Source of the DNA: Amoeboaphelidium protococcarum | Taxonomy: Eukaryota > Aphelidiomycota > Aphelidea | Direction: 5' to 3' | Assembly (NCBI GenBank): GCA_023515745.1 | Contig: JALECJ010000255.1 | Span: forward strand, 816,001 to 880,000 | DNA length: 64,000 nucleotides | Part shown: positions 1-9,861 of the stretch, one piece after another | Layout: each line of letters begins with the position of its first letter | Numbering within the stretch: position 1 is the stretch's first letter | Program-made: the position numbers and the translations under genes | Notes under the pieces: generated by a model | What the model was told of the DNA's origin: nothing | The model's input: only the letters and a program-made list of their open reading frames with translations | Databases searched by the model: none

Positions 1-860
1 TACTTCTTTTTAGATTCACTTGGGTGTCTGACTTAAGCCGGAATCCCAACTGCGCCAGAAAGTTATCGTGGATTCTTCTCCCTTCTAGAGTATCTTCTTC
101 GCTTCGCTTTTGGATTGTAAGAACACGTAACAATGTCTAGTAGATACTGGCGGTGATGCTCCACAATCAGCTAAACATCCTGGTTGCCAGCAATCATCTC
201 CAAAATCTCATCCTTCAGCCGTTGATGATGCTGCTACTCTTCGTCGGTTCGGCCCAGATCTTCTTCAGATGGAGCAGAGACGGAAGTAGTTGGATCTATT
301 GACAAATAACGATTATCTAAATGCTCATGGGCATGTTCTTCAGAGTCCAACACCAAGGCATTCATAAGTTGTTGGAAGATGATAAGCTTCTTTCCAGTGA
401 TACCATAGGTCTCCAGTTACTTGCCCAGGACGCGTTTCTAATAGACAAACATAGTTTCAGTAAGATGCCAGCGTATCGCTGCCTCCATTTTACGCGCTTG
501 AAAATTGTAGAGGTTAGGATTAGCTCGTGCCAAATCTTCTTGATGCACAATATCCAGTAGATCTTGAGTGAATAAGTCAGTCAACGCACCGGTGTGCTCA
601 GCGGTCTTGCGCTTTCTTGACCTTGAGAGGATCCTATTGCAGCAGTGCTCCAGCATGGTAGCGTACTCTTATTGATGACTTAAATCTGGCAATTTAGCCT
701 TCTATTCATGCCAAACATTTAGCGCAAGGTACACCATTCTTGAAGCAAATGATAATGAAACAGAAGTGCTGCGCGCCCATGCGACAAAATCCTTCTTTTC
801 AGCAGGGTTCAAATCTAGTGCTTAATTAAGCGTGCATTTACGAGCAGTATTCGACGGCAT
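1..860 (-). CDS. Fanzor-family RNA-guided nuclease, N-terminal part (gene continues past left edge)
   Basis: Reading from ATG at 860 with TAA/TAG as Gln gives 286 codons without TGA to the window edge. The protein is clearly homologous, segment by segment, to the N-terminal 275 residues of the complete Fanzor at 5536-7853. Shared blocks include RKC-LN near the start, FASR..YL.LN.W, LP.LSHQQ, PNLY.FQARK and WHLTET..VYQK, and a final LLDIVT. They are similar rather than identical, so this is a separate lineage and not a recent copy. The RuvC nuclease half lies outside the window, so catalytic competence cannot be judged. Fanzors are eukaryotic TnpB relatives that cleave DNA using a guide RNA. 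No matching terminal repeat was found to the right of its start. Many in-frame TAA/TAG codons show adaptation to the host code. Confidence 0.8.
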
Positions 861-1672
861 TGTTTGATGGCACGTCAAGGAGCGATAATATCAGAAGCAG
901 TTTGGCGGAGCAAGTGAAACACACGCTCAGCTTTACAACACAGTGTAAAGAATGAGAAGGCTCAATATATGGAAATGCGCATTTTATTGATATAAGGTAT
1001 AAATATATCCTTTCAAACAGGTGTTCTAGAAAGCTGGATTAAATTGTTATCCAATCCAAAAAATAATAGCGTGAATGGTCGCGCAGATTTCATGAAACAA
1101 TGCCAAGGCTAAAAATAGTACCTGCTTTTTCAGAGATCATAGATATCACATCTCATATCATTAAAGATTTCAGGTTTGCTAACAACTGTGAATAATGAGA
1201 CAATTTTGAAGTCTGAGTTTTAAAGTCCAGTCGGTGTAACCTTTCATGGGTTAAAACGCGTACTTCGATACAATGTTAATTTGATGCAGTTCTCTCGTTA
1301 GCGTTTGACCTCGTGTTTGAGAACTATCCTCACATTCATTAAGGGGCACTAAACAAAACATCAGACAATGTTATATTGACGCGTCGATTTTGCATCATGA
1401 ACCAGTTATCAGAATTATGAAAAGCATATTAGAGCTCTGCGTAAAAATCTCTATTTACCCATGGTGGAAATTTACGTGTTTTCCCAGCGGATCATGTAGG
1501 TGCTAATTTGGGCATGTGAGAGTTGAGTATGTTCCCGTAGGCGTAAAGACATGACATTTGGCATGGCTATTATAGAGCACATTCTAAGACTATAGGCGGT
1601 TGTAGAACAAAATAATATCAACTTGCGCTAAAATGACACGATGTATTAATCCAAAATTTCAGGGGTACCTGA
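861..1672. other. Intergenic stretch, no gene recognised
   Basis: This AT-rich stretch lies between the start of the left Fanzor gene and the first open codons of the decayed receptor kinase. No reading frame with recognisable content was seen on either strand. It must hold the promoter of the leftward Fanzor gene and perhaps the lost 5' exon of the kinase, but no specific signal could be identified. I searched it for the terminal-repeat motif CAGTCCGTTTCAG in both orientations and did not find it. Confidence 0.5.
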
Positions 1673-4493
1673 AATTTTTTTATTAATAAGAATAAGAATT
1701 TGGCCACCTACTGCTACTCTGTGGTTGCCCGTGTTGGTGATAACACTGCTTATGCTGCATGTTAGGCTAAAACAACTTTCAACAGTATGATACTGGTGAT
1801 TTCCAAAAATGGCTCAGTTGTGAGGCAGTTTACGTGGAAAGCTAATCAACTGGTCTCCGGTGTCGACATGCCTTTTGGTATTGCGCTGAATCAGTAAACT
1901 GGTGATATCTACGTCACTGGTCAGGTGAAGAATACTACTAACGGCTATGTGTATGCATCGCGTATACTTAACAATGGCTCAGTGGTTTGGACTTAAACGT
2001 ATGGTACTTCGGGATTGGAGAACATTGGCTGGAATGTGTAGCTGTTTGCGGTAAAGAATCTTATCACAGTGACTGGATAGACTAAGAATGATCCGCTGAA
2101 CGTCTTTGGTGGTATGGATGGTCAAGTGATGTCTATTAATGCATTCAATGGCGCCCAGATGAATCGTATCGTCATTGATCTTGGTGTTGATGATTTGATT
2201 CGATCCTCAGTCAACCAGGATGATCTCAATCTTGTCATTGCTGGTAGCGTGTGGTAATCTAATTAACGTTAGGGATTCCTGGCCAGCTATGCGGTACCGT
2301 CCTCTGGTGTCTTCACTTTGCGATGGTAGAGAACTCTGTTCACTAACGTCTTGACCGAGTTCAACACCGTGAAATTCCACCGTGGTTACTTATATGCTGG
2401 TGGAACGTGGAATGGTTAGTACACTATCGATGCGACCATTGCTTTTTCTTTTAATGAAAATGCTACTCTTGTGGTAAGATATGGTTTGGATGGCACATTG
2501 GATACTTCATTTTTTGTGTATGGTTAGCAAGGATACGATAAAGTATATGATATTCAAGTCGATCAATCGTCTAACATTGTCATGTCAGTCGGTACTACTG
2601 ATCGATGGCAAGATGGTAGCTGGGTTTTCATGACAAATATGTAAATGTTCAGTGGAGGCTTATACTACGGTATCTATGGAACTTAAATCGGGGATGCTCA
2701 CGCAATGATATTCACATCACTTACAATGCTTGATGATCGTACAGTAATAGGTGTAGGTGCCAGTAATTTGCTGCTGAATGGAAATGCGTTTATGCTCGTA
2801 AATAAGGATTTTACTCTGGTTGCTACAACTTTGGCTCCATACTAGGCATCATATCTACTGACCACCTCGACTACAACGACGACTAGTACGACTTCAACCA
2901 CTACCAGTACCAGTACCACAATAACTACAACGACTACGACTACGACGAGAACCACCACCACAAGTACAATTCCTACAGCGACGACCACCGCCACAAGTAC
3001 AATTCCCATCACTACGACAACCAGCACCATTAGCACTACTCCAGCGTCAACTACTATTGCGTCAACAACAATTACAAGTACTTCTAGTGCTACTTTTACT
3101 CCAAATGTCACATCTATTGGTACATCCTCATTGTCAACTGTATTGGCTCAGTCGTCTGTTACTTCATAAATGCTATTATAAAGTTACTGGAACTCTACTA
3201 CTTCTACGTTAGCCACAACTCAATCTTAAATGATGGTATTGAATGGATCATCCACGTCTGCTTTGATGTCTTCTGCTAATGACTCCTCGACTGTGTCCTC
3301 TCTGACTAGTTCGTCTCGCTTAGTATCCACTGTTTAGTCGATTTCAATGTCTTCAAGTTCGCAAGGTACTGCTAGGCAACAATCTACTTCTTATAATGGA
3401 TTTCTATAATTTTCTGAAGGCTTTTATCTAAGTAATTTGGGCACTTCTCAAGGTGGAGCGCAAACTTCCTCTGGTAACCTCGATGTCTAAGCTAATTAAA
3501 ACCAATCCCTAAGTATGGTTGGCGCATATGCGTTAATCGCCGGCATCGCGGTTATCGCGCTAATAGCAATTGGAGCAACATGCTTTGTAATGAAGCGGAG
3601 AATGCGTACAATGTCTAGAAAGACTAAAGGATCATCGTTGGCGGATCAAAGCACTCTTTCCACCATGTCTCACAGTGTAACTCATACCGGTGCTTATGCG
3701 GGTACTTAAATGCAATTACCGACTCTTGTAGCATCCAATATAATTGCTGTTCCAGCGTTCATGCTAACATAGTGTGGAATAGATTTCAGAACATCTTATC
3801 TATTGACCAAAGGTGGTGTTGGCTCTATCTACTTGGCTGAAGTTTTGAACCCATCATTGTAGTAGAGAGTTCCAGCAGGTTCAAAGCTGCTGTTTAAATA
3901 AATTTCTGACAGTGCACGGGGTATGTCTGATAACAATCGAGCCATCTTCTTACAGGAATTAAGTATAATGTACAGATTCAAAGACGATCCTAGATTTGCT
4001 TATATTTACGCGTATAGTGAAGAGCCTGCTGGTCTCTTATTGCGATTATAATGAATTGGGGTCCATGAAGGATTACATTCACGGAGATAGTACGATGGCG
4101 TATCAGTTTAGATATACAAAGCCGTAGATGCTGTATCTGATGAAAACTCTCTCATAGGCGCTCTTCATAATGCATTCAAGCGGTATTGTACATCTAGACA
4201 TAAAGCCTGCTAATATTTTGCTAGATTTTGATCCACACAGTGGGATGTTGTTTTCGGTACTGACTGATTTTGGATTGTCAAAGATTGTGGATGAGCAGAC
4301 GCTTAAAGTAAAGGCTTTCTAAACTGGTAATATAAAAGGTGCATCTATAAGTTATGCGGCACCTGAGATTCTGCATTAATTTCGCAATTCAACTCCTATT
4401 GGGCACAGAATTGTGTCATATTTTGCTGCAGATGTTTACGCTGGTGGAATGGTATTGCTGGAGATGCTGACCCGTCGCAACGTGTGGGGTTGA
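1673..4493 (+). pseudogene. Receptor-like protein kinase, decayed (beta-propeller-like ectodomain, Ser/Thr-rich stalk, TM, kinase)
   Basis: From 1673 a single frame (TAA/TAG as Gln) runs without TGA to 4052. It encodes a repetitive ectodomain with phrases such as NGSVV and GDIYVTGQV, suggesting a beta-propeller. A long Thr/Ser-rich mucin-like stalk follows (about 2850-3480), then a membrane segment (about 3515-3600, AYALIAGIAVIALIAIG) and basic stop-transfer residues. The kinase domain begins with a Gly-rich loop and an FKQI lysine. At 4049-4054 the frame hits TAA TGA, and kinase homology resumes one base on with ELGS, VHLDIKPANILLD, TDFGLSK, YAAPEIL and DVYAGG. It stops at TGA 4491, with further TGAs behind, so the C-lobe is missing. 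No initiator ATG or signal peptide was found: TGA at 1670 closes the frame upstream. A programmed +1 shift or sequence error could explain the first break but not the truncated end. Confidence 0.65.
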
Positions 4494-5077
4494 TGAATAT
4501 GTAGTAGTTTAGATTTAAGGACAGAGCAGTGATGGAATCAGTTTACTGAGAGTCATTTACCTCTTGCTTTAGTTAAAAGATCAGTGCAAAGTCATATAAA
4601 AATTCTGGAATGCAAAACTTGATGATAAAAATGGAAATTTAATACAATAAAGGTCATGCAAAATAATTTGTATCTTTACTTCTTGATCAACAAACACGAA
4701 AAATGTTTAGCGCAGTACTCGTTACACGAATATGTACAGTATAATCAACATGTCAAGTCTGTAATTCATTTGAGTAAATAGAGATCCAAGTTGATAAGAA
4801 CACAACTTGAATTATTAAATAAGCTTCATTAGCTATACTTCACGTACACACGCCGATTCAAGTCACGCGATAGTATTCAATCGAGAAGCAAATTTCATTA
4901 CACATTACCAAGCACTGAGTTTCGGAGTAACCTAAAGCTCTGGCGGTAAGCCTCTGACTTCACTTCACTATACTTCACTTCATAGATATTAGTTCTAGTG
5001 TTTATGACACATAAATAGTGCAATGAAGATCAAAAACGATCAAATTACAGTAACGGCCGGCTGTCAGGTCGAAGTTA
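4494..5077. other. Intergenic stretch beside the Fanzor element, no gene recognised
   Basis: AT-rich DNA with TGA-interrupted remnants of the kinase C-lobe frame at its left (to about 4620). Near 4957-4985 there is a short tandem array of the unit ACTTC. No other coding or RNA feature was seen. It ends at the TA dinucleotide (5076-5077) that flanks the left terminal repeat of the Fanzor element. Confidence 0.5.
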
Positions 5078-5535
5078 AAGTCCGTTTCAGCAAAATGTCC
5101 GATCCAAGGAGAAAAATATGAACTGTTTCAAAAAAACGACGGAGTTTTGATGAACTTTCCTGCAATAGTTACAATTCGGACTTGCTATGCCAATATATAC
5201 GCGTAATTAAGGCAATTCTTGGTGATTTACGTGACACCTATAATGCCGTAAAAGCTCTTTCCATTACATACTCTTCCTAGTCACGCATTAAGATCAATGC
5301 CGTCAATAAACTATTATAGTGGTCTGGATAATAGTGGCGTAAATCTTTTTCTATTTGCTACTGCAGCTCTTTAAATCATGATTGTTTTCCATAAAGTGGA
5401 AAAAAATTCAATTTCCACGTTACTTAATGTGGCTTGCCATCGTAAATCCAATTATTACGTACTTACGCCCATAAAAGCGCCAGACAGTTCATTATTTCTT
5501 CTTCCTCTTTCTTGTTTTATTTCCCATAGGTAAAA

Positions 5536-7853
5536 ATGGCAAAGAAAGTTACACGTAAATGCAAACTAAACAGTGTCTTGAATCTTGACGATGGTGATAA
5601 GGAGATATTGATATCACAGATTCAGGTGAGCTCTGTGCATCTCACCTTTGCTTCGCGTCTGATTTACCTCTGCCTTAATGCTTGGAATGAAGCTGGCATG
5701 GCACTGCCTGAACTGTCTCATCAGTAGTATTTTGCGTCAATGCTGGAGTATCTCTGCAACTCTGCTTTCCATCGCGACAATGATCACACGCGAAGGCTGT
5801 CTGAAACAATTGCTCCTGAAGTGCGATAGAGATTGAGACACGAGAGCCTGATTGGTCCAAATCCAAATTTGTATGTGTTTCAAGCACGCAAGATCATTCA
5901 GGCCATCTCTTGGCATCTTACAGAGACTATATGGGTGTATTAGAAGAAGGTGATTAAAGCATAAATGGAGGCCTTCAATGTAAAAGGCCGAAGGCTTACC
6001 GTGTTTCTATAGCTGCTCAACTCTCTGCTGACTGAAGAAGCTGTTAACACGATGGACCACTTTGGGGGCGAGTACTTGGAGATTGATCCCGCAACATAGA
6101 TCCATTTGCCTCCTGATTACGATGCTGGCGAAGATGAGGAGACAATCGCGCAATAAGATGCTGCTATCAAGGACGAGTTGCTGCAATTGTTATAGGTTGA
6201 AGAAGTTCGGCACTTGGTCTCCTTGCATCGCCACCATTTATTAGATATTGTCACCACTTCTTTTTAAGACAAAGCTCCGAGAAGCGCTATAGTAAAAGAA
6301 AATAGGAGTCCTCGCGTCAGCTAAAAGGATCGATCGAATTCAAGAGATAGAAATCTGGTAAGCTGAAGTAGCGTGATACCCATCACACATACATGCCATC
6401 AAGAGCACACCATGCATTTCAGAATCAGGAGGGCTAGAAAGTTTTGGTTCAATATCTGATGTATTTGCGTTAAACTCTAAAGGAACTGGGCTTGTCATCA
6501 TTCAAGATTTTCCCTACTGGTACCGATGTTCCGCGCCACATCAGCTTTGACAATAGAGTTTTGGCTCAGTGGGGGTTTGGGCAATATCGACTGGGTGATC
6601 AGCCTGAAGAGAAGGAGGAGCATGTGTAGTCGCATGAGGAAGAGAAGCAATGTATCTTGAAATTAAAATATTTAGGTCTGTAGCAGCGGATGGCGAATTC
6701 CTAAGACGTCAGTATCAGCTCTGATGGTTTTGCGTGCTCTGTTTCAGTTTCAGATCAAGGTGGGAAGGCGTATGCCAACGAAGCTAAAGATCTGGAAAGA
6801 AAGGCGCGAAATACTGACGTGTCTCAAGTGGATGTAGGTGCGTTTGCTCTGGAGAACTGCCGGAATCTAGCGTAACGATTGGATGGTACAAGATTAATTG
6901 GTATTGACCCTGGTAAGAAGAACGTTCTGGTCTGGGGCGATGAGGCGAATGTCGAAGGTGCAACTACGCTTAAAGAAGCCAAGAGGGAGTTCAAAGATAC
7001 TGGTCGGATATCTTCTGGATACTGGCAACGTCTGGCATTGACCACGGAATATGAGGCCCACCTATTGCACATCAAACCAGCTGAAATCACGCTGATGGAG
7101 TAAGAGATGGCTTAATCAAACAGTAGCCAGTAATATCTTGATGTCTACATCAGACATTTTGAGGACGTTTATGCCTTCTACTCTAAATCATTCCATCGTA
7201 ATTGGCGATTCCGCCGATTTTGCGCGACCAAGTCTGCGTTTGGTAATGTCATCAACATGATGCATGGCAGGCCAAAGCCACCAGTGCCTAAAATCAACGA
7301 CCAGCACAGAGGTAGAGCTGCAAAGAAGAGGAAACGCGAACTACGTAAATCTCATGGTACGTTATTACCTCCAGCTAAGCCTCCAGTAATTGCGCTTGGT
7401 GACGCTGGTGTGAAGCACGTGCGTGGTAATCCTCCTGTTCCGGTGAGAAAATTCGCGTTTGAGTTAAGTCGCCGGGCCTTGGTAGTTATAACGCCGGAGT
7501 TCCACACTAGCAAGCAGCACTCAATATGTCATGCAGATCTCCATTGGGAGCATGAAGTGGTGCTGAAGTGTCGAGACAAGAAGGTAAAGAAGATTCTGCC
7601 AGGTCGTCACCGTGCCCAAACTGTATGCATAAAGGCTGATGGTCCAGAAATCCCATCGCACGAATGTCCTGATCGTTTCAACCGAAGAGTCCAATCAAGA
7701 TTTGGAGTTTGCCAAAACTGCCAAAACACTGGTAGTGACTTGTTCGTAGATCGGGACGTTAATGCTTACAGGAGTATGGCGTAAATTGTCCGCCACTACG
7801 CGATACATGGTTACAGACCTTAATGGAATTGCCGCGCCGAAAGGCGCGCCTGA
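5536..7853 (+). CDS. Fanzor RNA-guided nuclease (eukaryotic TnpB homologue), complete, one intron
   Basis: Exons 5536-6357 and 6423-7853 encode 750 residues. The 65-nt intron (GTAAGC...TTTCAG) is required, because the first exon otherwise reaches TGA at 6364. The N-terminal 275 residues match the left-edge Fanzor. The RuvC-like nuclease follows: LIGIDPG with Asp436; LGDAG near 601; NPPVPVRKFAFELSRRA; TPEFHTSK with Glu633 at the position used by Fanzors with the relocated catalytic glutamate; and VDRDVNAYRSM with Asp717/Asp719. The zinc ribbon is HSICH (640-644) plus CQNC (704-707), so one usual Cys is His. The family cleaves DNA guided by an RNA encoded beside it. In-frame TAA/TAG codons are frequent and the stop is TGA, so it is expressed in the host code. 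All catalytic positions I can recognise are present. Function is inferred from motifs. Confidence 0.88.
7833..7848 (+). ncRNA. Candidate guide-RNA hairpin with GAAA loop at the Fanzor 3' end
   Basis: CGCGCC (7833-7838), GAAA and GGCGCG (7843-7848) form a perfect 6-bp GC stem capped by a GNRA tetraloop. It overlaps the last codons of the Fanzor gene and sits 48 bp inside the element's right end. TnpB and Fanzor guide RNAs are usually made from the element end next to the nuclease gene and run across the terminus into flanking DNA, so a stable hairpin here is well placed. Its role is inference; the hairpin itself is seen directly. Confidence 0.4.
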
Positions 7854-8056
7854 AATATACAGTAATGTTTGTCGGACACCCCGATGAAATAGACTGTAAA
7901 AGGACGCGCTGAGTAGTGCGACAGTTTCAACCAATCAGGTATCTCAGACAGATGATCGTGTGTAACAAAGCTTGATATCCTATTGCTCCTTTCCACTCCA
8001 TTTTATCTCTTGATCTTTTCTTTACTTATACTAATCGCTAATAATTATATTGTAAT

Positions 8057-9739
8057 ATGGCAGAATCTAGTAATAGTAATATGAATATCGAAAATGTGGA
8101 ATCAATGGACGCGGGTGCGCAGTAATTGCAGGCGACACCTGCCCAGTAATAGTAGTAACAGTCATCATCGTCTACTAATGAATTTTGCGAGGGCTTTTTG
8201 TACAAGCGTAGTGGACCGCTGAAACTATGGCACAAAAAGTATGTGTATTTTGGTAATGATCACGGTCTGAGCGTTGAAGATTTGGATTTGGTTGTGAAGA
8301 AGGCGCTGTCCAAATCGCGTAAAGTCAAGGGCACTTCCGATGTTCTGATGAAGATCGCTGCCAAGGCTATGGTCTCCACCAAAGGCATGATCCTGTATGA
8401 CTCTAGCGATCATAATTCTATCGCCGGAATCATTGATTTGAGTATGGTGAAGGATATTGTGCTGGCTGACTTTGGCAATTTGCACGCGTTCACGCTGAAA
8501 GTGGATGGCTTGAAAGATGTTACGTTTGGCGCGAAATCAGCTGAGGGCCGCGACATGTGGATCAATGTGATTCAGAAGCATAGCAAGGCTAACTGTGTCG
8601 ATGCTGCGTCTATTGACAATGCACTGGTTAAGTTGAAAGCTCACTTTGAATCGTTGAAGCCTGGTAAACTGAAGAAGGAGCCGTCTCATGCTGATGCTAC
8701 CGATACTGATGGCGAGGAGCTTGTCACTGAGATGGAAAACATTGATGCTGACCGTGCTTAGGTTGATGTTATCGAGTCTGTAACTGGTGAATCTGCAGTT
8801 GTAACTGAGGAAGCTGCCAAGACTACCGCAGACAAGGACGATGTTGAAGAAACCGCTGGTGACTCTAAACAACCTAAGCGTCTGCTGGGCAAAGTGGTTG
8901 ATATTTTCACTCTTCCACGCCGTAAATCTGAAGTCGGCGATAAGGATGTTGTTGAGGATGTAAGTGATAATACTGGCTCAGCGTCTGAGGATGGTAAGAA
9001 GGAAGAATTGCCGGCCATCGTTGTCGAAGAGGTAGTCGCGGAAGAAGTGCAGCCTATTGATGGGGCTATGTAGTCGGAGCCAATTGTTGATGATCCGGTG
9101 ATTGAGAAGGCTTTGCCAGTCAAGAAGCCATTCATGGTGTCAAGAATCGTTGATATTGTCACCTTCAAGAAAATGCGCTCAAAGACTTCCGCTGATGCTC
9201 AAGATGCTCCAGTTGAGGCTGATCTTATTGCCGAAGATCTGGCGCCTGTGGAGCCTGAGCCAATCGTTGAGGCTGATGTCGCAGCATCAGATGAGGTCAC
9301 CATGAAGGATGAGATTCATGATCCTAATCCAATCCCTGTTGAGAAGGATATCCCTGCTGTTGATGAGAGCGCTGAGACTACTTAGCCTGCTGTCAGTGAT
9401 GACAGCTAAATGTACAAGGTACCAGAGGCTACTATCCAGCAGTCCTTGCTGAAGAAGCAGAGCAATTTTTTCAAGGCTTGGAATGATCGCTACTTTGCCC
9501 TCTCCAAGGTTGGAGATGATGGGTTCATGCTGTCCTACTTTAGGCCTAACGACAAGTCAAAGGTTGCAGAGTCCTTTATGCTCTCAAGTGATATGAAGGT
9601 GAAGGCTGATGGTGAGTTGAAGTTTACGCTGAATGACGGCAAGAAGAGTTACTACCTGATGGCGTTGAATGAACACGATCTTAATGAATGGATCTCGGTG
9701 TTGAACGGACTCTATCCAAAATCTGATGAAAGTGCTTGA
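8057..9739 (+). CDS. Twin PH-domain protein
   Basis: The 560-residue protein starts at ATG 8057 and ends at TGA 9737. After a Gln-rich leader (TAA, TAG and CAG codons mixed) come a first PH-like domain (about residues 42-185, EGFLYKRSGPLKLWHKKYVYF through GRDMWINVIQKHS), a long acidic, repetitive linker rich in Glu, Asp and Val, and a second PH domain (about 456-558, LLKKQSNFFKAWNDRYFAL through LNEWISVLNGLYP). PH domains bind phosphoinositides or proteins, so a membrane-associated scaffold is likely. The linker repeats a motif around KPFMVSRIVDIVTF and RLLGKVVDIFTLP, perhaps a duplicated amphipathic segment. No catalytic domain is visible and no orthologue is recognised. The gene begins about 160 bp right of the Fanzor element. 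Confidence 0.85.
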
Positions 9740-9861
9740 ATGAATGATAGTCATAAGATGATGAAGATGATAAAAGTTTATTTCGTTGTTATCGCAAGTT
9801 TATTTCCTATAAGCCTTAATTTATTTTCATATTTCTTTAATTGCACAAAATACCAGGTAAA

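Larger units (their letters stand above)
5078..7896 (+). mobile_element. Fanzor-carrying element with mariner-like terminal inverted repeats
   Basis: The left end (5078-5103) begins AAGTCCGTTTCAG and ends TGTCCGAT. The right end (7871-7896), read on the minus strand, begins CAGTCTATTTCA and ends TGTCCGAC. By direct count the two 26-mers agree at 17 positions without gaps, and the left end agrees with the 874-bp element at 30799 at 21 of 26. Both ends are flanked by TA (5076-5077 and 7897-7898), as expected for Tc1/mariner-type insertion. The 2819-bp interior holds one gene, the Fanzor at 5536-7853; no DDE/D transposase is seen. Only 17 bp separate the gene's stop from the right repeat, whereas 458 bp precede its start. 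Mobility would therefore depend on a transposase supplied elsewhere. Fanzor genes are known as passengers of several eukaryotic transposon classes, which this arrangement fits. Confidence 0.75.

Noticed and set aside
2842-3111. Long Val-rich open frame on the minus strand
   Set aside because: It is the antisense of the Thr/Ser-rich stalk of the receptor kinase. The low-complexity triplet pattern on the plus strand creates the frame.
5160-5200. A second terminal repeat (ATTCGGACTTGC)
   Set aside because: It shares only TCGGACT with the element ends and lacks TGAAAC and the TGTCCGA block; chance similarity.
6358-6371. A 14-nt intron in the Fanzor gene (GTAAGCTGAAGTAG)
   Set aside because: It restores the frame, but the other introns are 49-72 nt. 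The 65-nt intron to TTTCAG at 6422 gives the same downstream frame with a normal acceptor.
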